Notes under the pieces: generated by a model
Told to the model about the DNA's origin: nothing
Database searches by the model: none
Seen by the model: only the letters and a program-made list of their open reading frames with translations
Assembly (NCBI GenBank): GCA_902773475.1
Contig: CACYEO010000073.1
Coordinates: forward strand, 1 to 16,605
Length of the DNA: 16,605 nt
Direction of reading: 5' to 3'
Source of the DNA: an uncultured bacterium
GTDB taxonomy: Bacteria > Verrucomicrobiota > Kiritimatiellia > RFP12 > UBA1067
Position numbers and translations under genes: made by a program
Shown here: piece by piece, positions 13,706-16,605 of the stretch
Numbering within the stretch: the stretch's first letter is position 1
How the letters are laid out: every line of letters starts with the position of its first letter

Positions 13706-14325
13706 CTGGACACGGCCTCCATCGCCGGAGAACATGAAAATCTGCGCTCGTCGAGCGCGGACAGCGCGCAGGACGCGGTGCATACGGCGAACGCCGCTGC
13801 GGCCGCCCATGCCGCGGCGCGCGCCGCCGCCGCCGCGCGGCGCGCTCCACAGCGCCTGCAGACCCGCGCCGCCGTCGCGATTATCCACAGAGCCGCCCAG
13901 GAAACGGCGGCGGCGAGAATGCGGTCTGCGAGCGGCACGGTCCAATGCGGGGCGAAGACGCGTCTTGCGAAAGGCGGCTTTGCGGCGGGGTCGTCCTGCA
14001 GCCGCGCGAAAGCCGCCGCGAGGCCGCGCCGCGAGGCGGGCGTTTCGCCGGCGCGGCGCATCGCAGCGTCGTATGCTTCGACCGCGCCGGACACGTCGCC
14101 CGAAAGAAGTCGGCAGGCGCCGAGATTTTCCAGGATCCGGACATCTGCGCCGTTTTCGCGCGCGAGCGCGGCGTAGAGCGATGCGGCGCGCTCGAAATCC
14201 CGCGCGGTCTGCGCGGCCGCGGCGGCCGCGTCGGCCCGGCCGGCGTCGAACCGGTCCGCCGCGCGGTCCTGCGCGTTCGCGAATGCGGCGGCGGCCGCGA
14301 AAAGCGCCGCAAGGATTTTTTTCAT
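13702..14325 (-). CDS. batE: BatE-like TPR protein with two membrane helices, SH3 missing
   Basis: A 207-residue protein. Signal peptide (1-18, ANA before QD). Residues 25-115 form tetratricopeptide-type helices (AASLYAALARENGADVRILENLG, then AVEAYDAAMRRAG). Two hydrophobic helices follow at about 134-155 and 166-190. BatE proteins usually continue with an SH3-like domain after the second helix; here the protein stops 17 residues later, and the SH3-like part is found instead in the next gene. Bat proteins sit in the inner membrane and periplasm and are linked to aerotolerance in Bacteroides. Start with GGAGGG and ATGA overlap with batD. No frameshift is visible at the truncation. Fairly confident as BatE-like. 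Confidence 0.72.
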   Translation of the reverse strand: MKKILAALFAAAAAFANAQDRAADRFDAGRADAAAAAAQTARDFERAASLYAALARENGADVRILENLGACRLLSGDVSGAVEAYDAAMRRAGETPASRRGLAAAFARLQDDPAAKPPFARRVFAPHWTVPLADRILAAAVSWAALWIIATAARVCRRCGARRAAAAARAAAWAAAAAFAVCTASCALSALDERRFSCSPAMEAVSR

Positions 14326-15725
14326 CGGCGCGCCCTCCTTGAAAACGCCGCAGTCTCGGCCGCGGACAGGAATTTCACCACGGTGTCTGTCGCATCGCGC
14401 CGCTCGCCCGCGCCGGTCATGATTTTTTCCGCTTCCGCGGCCGTGACCGTTTCTCCGGTGCGGGAGTGGACTATCCTGAAATATGCGGATACCGCTTTTC
14501 CGGCGGAAGGAGACCCCGTGCGGATTTTCTTCAGCGCGCGCGGCAGCGCGCCGGCGCCGGCTATTCCGGCGCGTATCGCACGGAACTTCGCGGATGCGCC
14601 CGGCGCGGCGAGCGCGAGCAGGAACGCGCCCGGCGGCAGCAGGAAGAGCAGCCAGAGGGTTCGTGGCCTCGGCATGAGCGGCGTCCCGGCGGAACTGCCG
14701 TCCGCGTCCGCAAAACGCATTCCGTCCGGCATGGGATAGTCGTCCGCGAGAACCGCGACGGGCGCTTCGGCTATCTGTACCGGAACGGGCGCGCTGGTTT
14801 TCACGGCGTATGCGTTGCGGGACGCGTCGTACCAGCCGAACGAGAGGGCGGGGAATTCCGCCGCGCCCGCCTTTACGGGACGGATTTCATAGGAGTATTT
14901 GACCGCGCGGCCTTGCGTTTCCGTCTTGACAGGCTCCGCGCCTATCTTGAAAAATTCCGTGGATTGGGACGAGAGATCCGGCGCGGAAACCCCGGGCGGG
15001 TCGTCGGTCTCGATTGTCACGTTCAGGTTGATCAGATCGCCCATGCGGCACGACTGCGCGTCAGGCGCGGCGGAAACGGAAAAATCGGTTCCCGCGTAGC
15101 CTGTCCAGCCTTCCGGGCGGCCTTCGGCGGGCGCAGGCCGCACTTCGGCCGAAACCGCTGGCGCGATGGATTCGCGGCGGAAATTTATCTCGCCGAATAC
15201 GTCTTGTGAAACTGCGAGCGAGACGGACACGCGCGGCATTTCGAACGTCCCGGCGGTTTTCGCGCGCAGAACGGGCGATTCCACCGCCAGAATCCACGCG
15301 TCGCCGCCGGACGCGTCTTTGCCTTTTTCAAGCGGCAGGCGGAAAACCGCCGGACGGGGTCTTATCGAAAAAGGATCGTTCCTGTCTATCCCCTGGAACG
15401 CGATATTGACGGCTTCGCCGCCGGCGTTTGCGTTCTGGAGGGCGTCGACCGTCTCCTGCGCGCCTGAAACGCGGACGTTCCCCGATGGAATCATCTCCGG
15501 AGCGAAAGGAAGGCCGGATATCTTGTATAGAGACCGGGGATCCGGCCGCGACGGGAACGACACTTCGGCGCGCAGGCGGAAAGGCGCGCCCGGGACGGGA
15601 TGTTCCGGCTCCACTTTCAGCGAAACCGACGGCGCGGCGGCGAATGCCGTCGCGCACGCGGCGAGCGCGGCCGCGAGAATCGTCAGCGCCGCGCGGCGCG
15701 GTGCCGTTCCGTCAGGGATTGACAT
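14322..15725 (-). CDS. batD: BatD (oxygen-tolerance type) membrane protein
   Basis: A 467-residue protein of the BatD family (PF13584). The signal region (1-31) has L-A-A-C at 21-24, so it may be lipid-anchored or cut by signal peptidase I at AFAAAP. Tandem beta-sandwich domains follow (VSLKVEPEHPVPGAPFRLRAEV at 34-55; MGDLINLNVTIETDDPPGV at 228-246; SYEIRPVKAGAAEFPALSF at 278-296). One membrane helix lies at 356-374 (LWLLFLLPPGAFLLALAAP), with a cytoplasmic tail to 467. Start chosen at ATG 15725, overlapping hisI by 14 bases; an in-frame TTG at 15731 is also possible. BatD is usually encoded with MoxR and vWA proteins BatA and BatB; neither is here. It is probably a periplasmic beta-domain assembly factor. 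Confidence 0.85.
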   Translation of the reverse strand: MSIPDGTAPRRAALTILAAALAACATAFAAAPSVSLKVEPEHPVPGAPFRLRAEVSFPSRPDPRSLYKISGLPFAPEMIPSGNVRVSGAQETVDALQNANAGGEAVNIAFQGIDRNDPFSIRPRPAVFRLPLEKGKDASGGDAWILAVESPVLRAKTAGTFEMPRVSVSLAVSQDVFGEINFRRESIAPAVSAEVRPAPAEGRPEGWTGYAGTDFSVSAAPDAQSCRMGDLINLNVTIETDDPPGVSAPDLSSQSTEFFKIGAEPVKTETQGRAVKYSYEIRPVKAGAAEFPALSFGWYDASRNAYAVKTSAPVPVQIAEAPVAVLADDYPMPDGMRFADADGSSAGTPLMPRPRTLWLLFLLPPGAFLLALAAPGASAKFRAIRAGIAGAGALPRALKKIRTGSPSAGKAVSAYFRIVHSRTGETVTAAEAEKIMTGAGERRDATDTVVKFLSAAETAAFSRRARR

Positions 15726-16155
15726 TTTCAAGCGCGAGCGTGTCGAAGTCGATTTTGCGGTAATAGCAGTTGCGCGGCGCTCCGGACGCGTTCTTCGTGT
15801 GGCAGATGCCGCCCCTGCACGGGCGCACCACGTAAAGAAGGGAGTTCTGCTCGCAGTTCACGTACGCTTCGAGCAGGTCGAACGTCTCGCCGGACGTCTC
15901 GCCTTTGAACCACAGCTTGTTGCGGCTTGTGGACCAGAGGACGAGTTTGCGCTTTGCGAACGATTCGCGCATGGCGAACTCGTTCGTGTATGCGACGAGT
16001 ATCACTTCCTTCGTGTCGGCATTCTGCACCGCAACGGGAATCACGCCGGGATCGTGTTCGGGGGCGGCGGCGCGGGAGGCGGCGACCTGCGCGCCGACTT
16101 TTTCCAGCTTGGTGAAATCGAGTTTCAGTTCAAGTGTTTCTTCGATGGTATCCAT
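15712..16155 (-). CDS. hisI: Phosphoribosyl-AMP cyclohydrolase, variant metal motif
   Basis: A 147-residue enzyme of histidine synthesis that opens the ring of phosphoribosyl-AMP. Recognisable blocks are VILVAYTNEFAMRESF (51-66), WSTSRNKLWFKGETSG (74-89) and the C-terminal CHT (118-120) with CYYR (130-133). Two details differ from the usual form. The common D-C-D-x-D metal motif reads N-C-E-Q-N (100-104), and eight or so residues (KNASGAP) are inserted between CHT and the last Cys (C130). C101, C118 and C130 are kept. There is no HisE part, so it is a monofunctional enzyme. It is the first gene of a minus-strand operon and overlaps batD. Cytoplasmic. HisI identity is confident; activity with the altered acidic residues is not proven. 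Confidence 0.9.
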   Translation of the reverse strand: MDTIEETLELKLDFTKLEKVGAQVAASRAAAPEHDPGVIPVAVQNADTKEVILVAYTNEFAMRESFAKRKLVLWSTSRNKLWFKGETSGETFDLLEAYVNCEQNSLLYVVRPCRGGICHTKNASGAPRNCYYRKIDFDTLALENVNP

Positions 16156-16164
16156 AGCGGCGGA

Positions 16165-16193
16165 ATTTTACCAAAAATCCCCCCTTGCGTGAA
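16165..16193 (-). promoter_or_regulatory. Promoter of the hisI-bat operon
   Basis: On the minus strand TTCACG (16193-16188), 17 bp, then TGG TAAAAT (hexamer 16170-16165). The predicted +1 (about 16158) lies 3 nt before the hisI ATG at 16155, so the message is nearly leaderless. No ribosome binding site is present. Confidence 0.65.
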
Positions 16194-16218
16194 TGCCGCC
16201 GGCGCGGGCGCGGGCAGT

Positions 16219-16247
16219 TTGCCCGGCGCCGCATTATTTGGTAGAAT
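16219..16247 (+). promoter_or_regulatory. Promoter of the AAA-ATPase-like gene, leaderless
   Basis: TTGCCC (16219-16224), 17 bp, TGG TAGAAT (hexamer 16242-16247). Counting from the hexamer, +1 falls on base 16254, the A of the start ATG. It is divergent from the hisI promoter; the two occupy the 98-base gap. Confidence 0.65.
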
Positions 16248-16253
16248 GACGGC

Positions 16254-16605
16254 ATGCCGAAGAAGATGATAAAAGTTCCCACAACCGGCGTGTGCGACTT
16301 CGAGACGCTGATAAGCGATCCCGAGGCCAAATACGTTGACAAGACGGACTTGCTGTACGAGATGGCAAGGCCGAAGTCTGATGCACAGTATTTCATCTCG
16401 CGCCCGCGCAGGTTCGGCAAGTCGCTGATGCTCTCCACGCTGAAAGCGATGTTCGAAGGACGCCGCGATCTCTTCAAGGGTCTTGCCATCGACAAGCTGC
16501 CGTGGGAGGGATGGAAGCGGCCGACGCCCGTGTACAGCTTCACGATGGGCGACGTGACCGGCGAAAATTACGAAGAGGTCAAGGAGCAGCTGGGCGAACT
16601 TGTCG
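16254..16605 (+). CDS. AAA-ATPase-like (PF09820-type) protein, N-terminal part
   Basis: The first 117 residues of a longer protein that runs off the window. After MPKKMIKVPTTGV it shows F-E-T-L-I-x-D-P-x-x-x-Y-V-D-K-T-D-L-L-Y, then YFISRPRRFGKSLMLST (the family's Walker A-like RPRRFGKS), then MFEGRRDLFKGLAI. This matches the AAA-ATPase-like domain proteins that often end in a PD-(D/E)XK nuclease-type domain. They are strongly expanded in gut Bacteroidota and related bacteria and have no settled function; a mobile or defence link has been suggested by their spread. Partial at the 3' side, so the C-terminal domain cannot be checked. The start is fixed by the leaderless promoter. Confidence 0.88.
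   Translation, partial: MPKKMIKVPTTGVCDFETLISDPEAKYVDKTDLLYEMARPKSDAQYFISRPRRFGKSLMLSTLKAMFEGRRDLFKGLAIDKLPWEGWKRPTPVYSFTMGDVTGENYEEVKEQLGELV

Noticed and set aside
15166..16269. A 367-residue open frame on the plus strand
   Set aside because: It is antisense to batD and hisI and would span two promoters; no recognisable domain.

Overview
The window is GC-rich bacterial chromosome, densely packed, with many ATGA stop/start overlaps and an unusually large share of envelope proteins (at least five probable lipoproteins, several secreted or membrane-anchored proteins). There are no rRNA, tRNA, CRISPR or insertion-sequence signals. The mix points to the PVC side of the tree, most likely a Kiritimatiellota/Verrucomicrobiota/Lentisphaerae-type host-associated or anaerobic bacterium. 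This rests on a variant HisI, Bat genes, a DUF-type AAA-ATPase-like protein, and N-x-x-x-L-F-G lipoproteins of a kind I associate with that group. It is an inference, not a proof.

Layout. (1) 26-6686, plus strand: one apparent operon of seven genes. These are an ECF-type sigma factor, an unknown 178-residue protein, a membrane-anchored papain-fold cysteine protease, a YcfL-like lipoprotein, an LpoB-like lipoprotein, and two secreted CsgG-like proteins. It ends at a perfect bidirectional terminator (6711-6742). (2) 6771-7672, minus strand: two paralogous small lipoproteins, translationally coupled. (3) 7905-9986, minus strand: a 693-residue helical lipoprotein with a leader of about 200 nt. 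It is divergent from (4) 10321-11199, plus strand: a phosphoglycerate-mutase-like metalloenzyme. (5) 11323-11463: a 46-residue lipoprotein with its own strong promoter and terminator, followed by (6) an ApbE-type flavin transferase (11540-12616). (7) 16155-12638, minus strand: hisI, batD, a BatE-like TPR protein, and a second BatD-like protein with an SH3-like tail, all overlapping. (8) 16254 to the window end, plus strand: the start of an AAA-ATPase-like (PF09820-type) protein.

Two themes stand out. First, the sigma factor/cysteine protease/LpoB/CsgG operon looks like a self-contained envelope-sensing and cell-wall control module that I cannot match to a described system. The C1 protease is predicted to sit on the cytoplasmic face, next to a sigma factor and a possible protein substrate or regulator, and ahead of outer-membrane lipoproteins of the PBP-activator type. 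Second, the window uses a recurrent extended -10 promoter (TGnTAnnnT, often with a TTGCSC -35). In two genes the predicted +1 falls exactly on the A of the start ATG, and in a third it lies 3 nt upstream, so leaderless mRNAs are likely in this organism.
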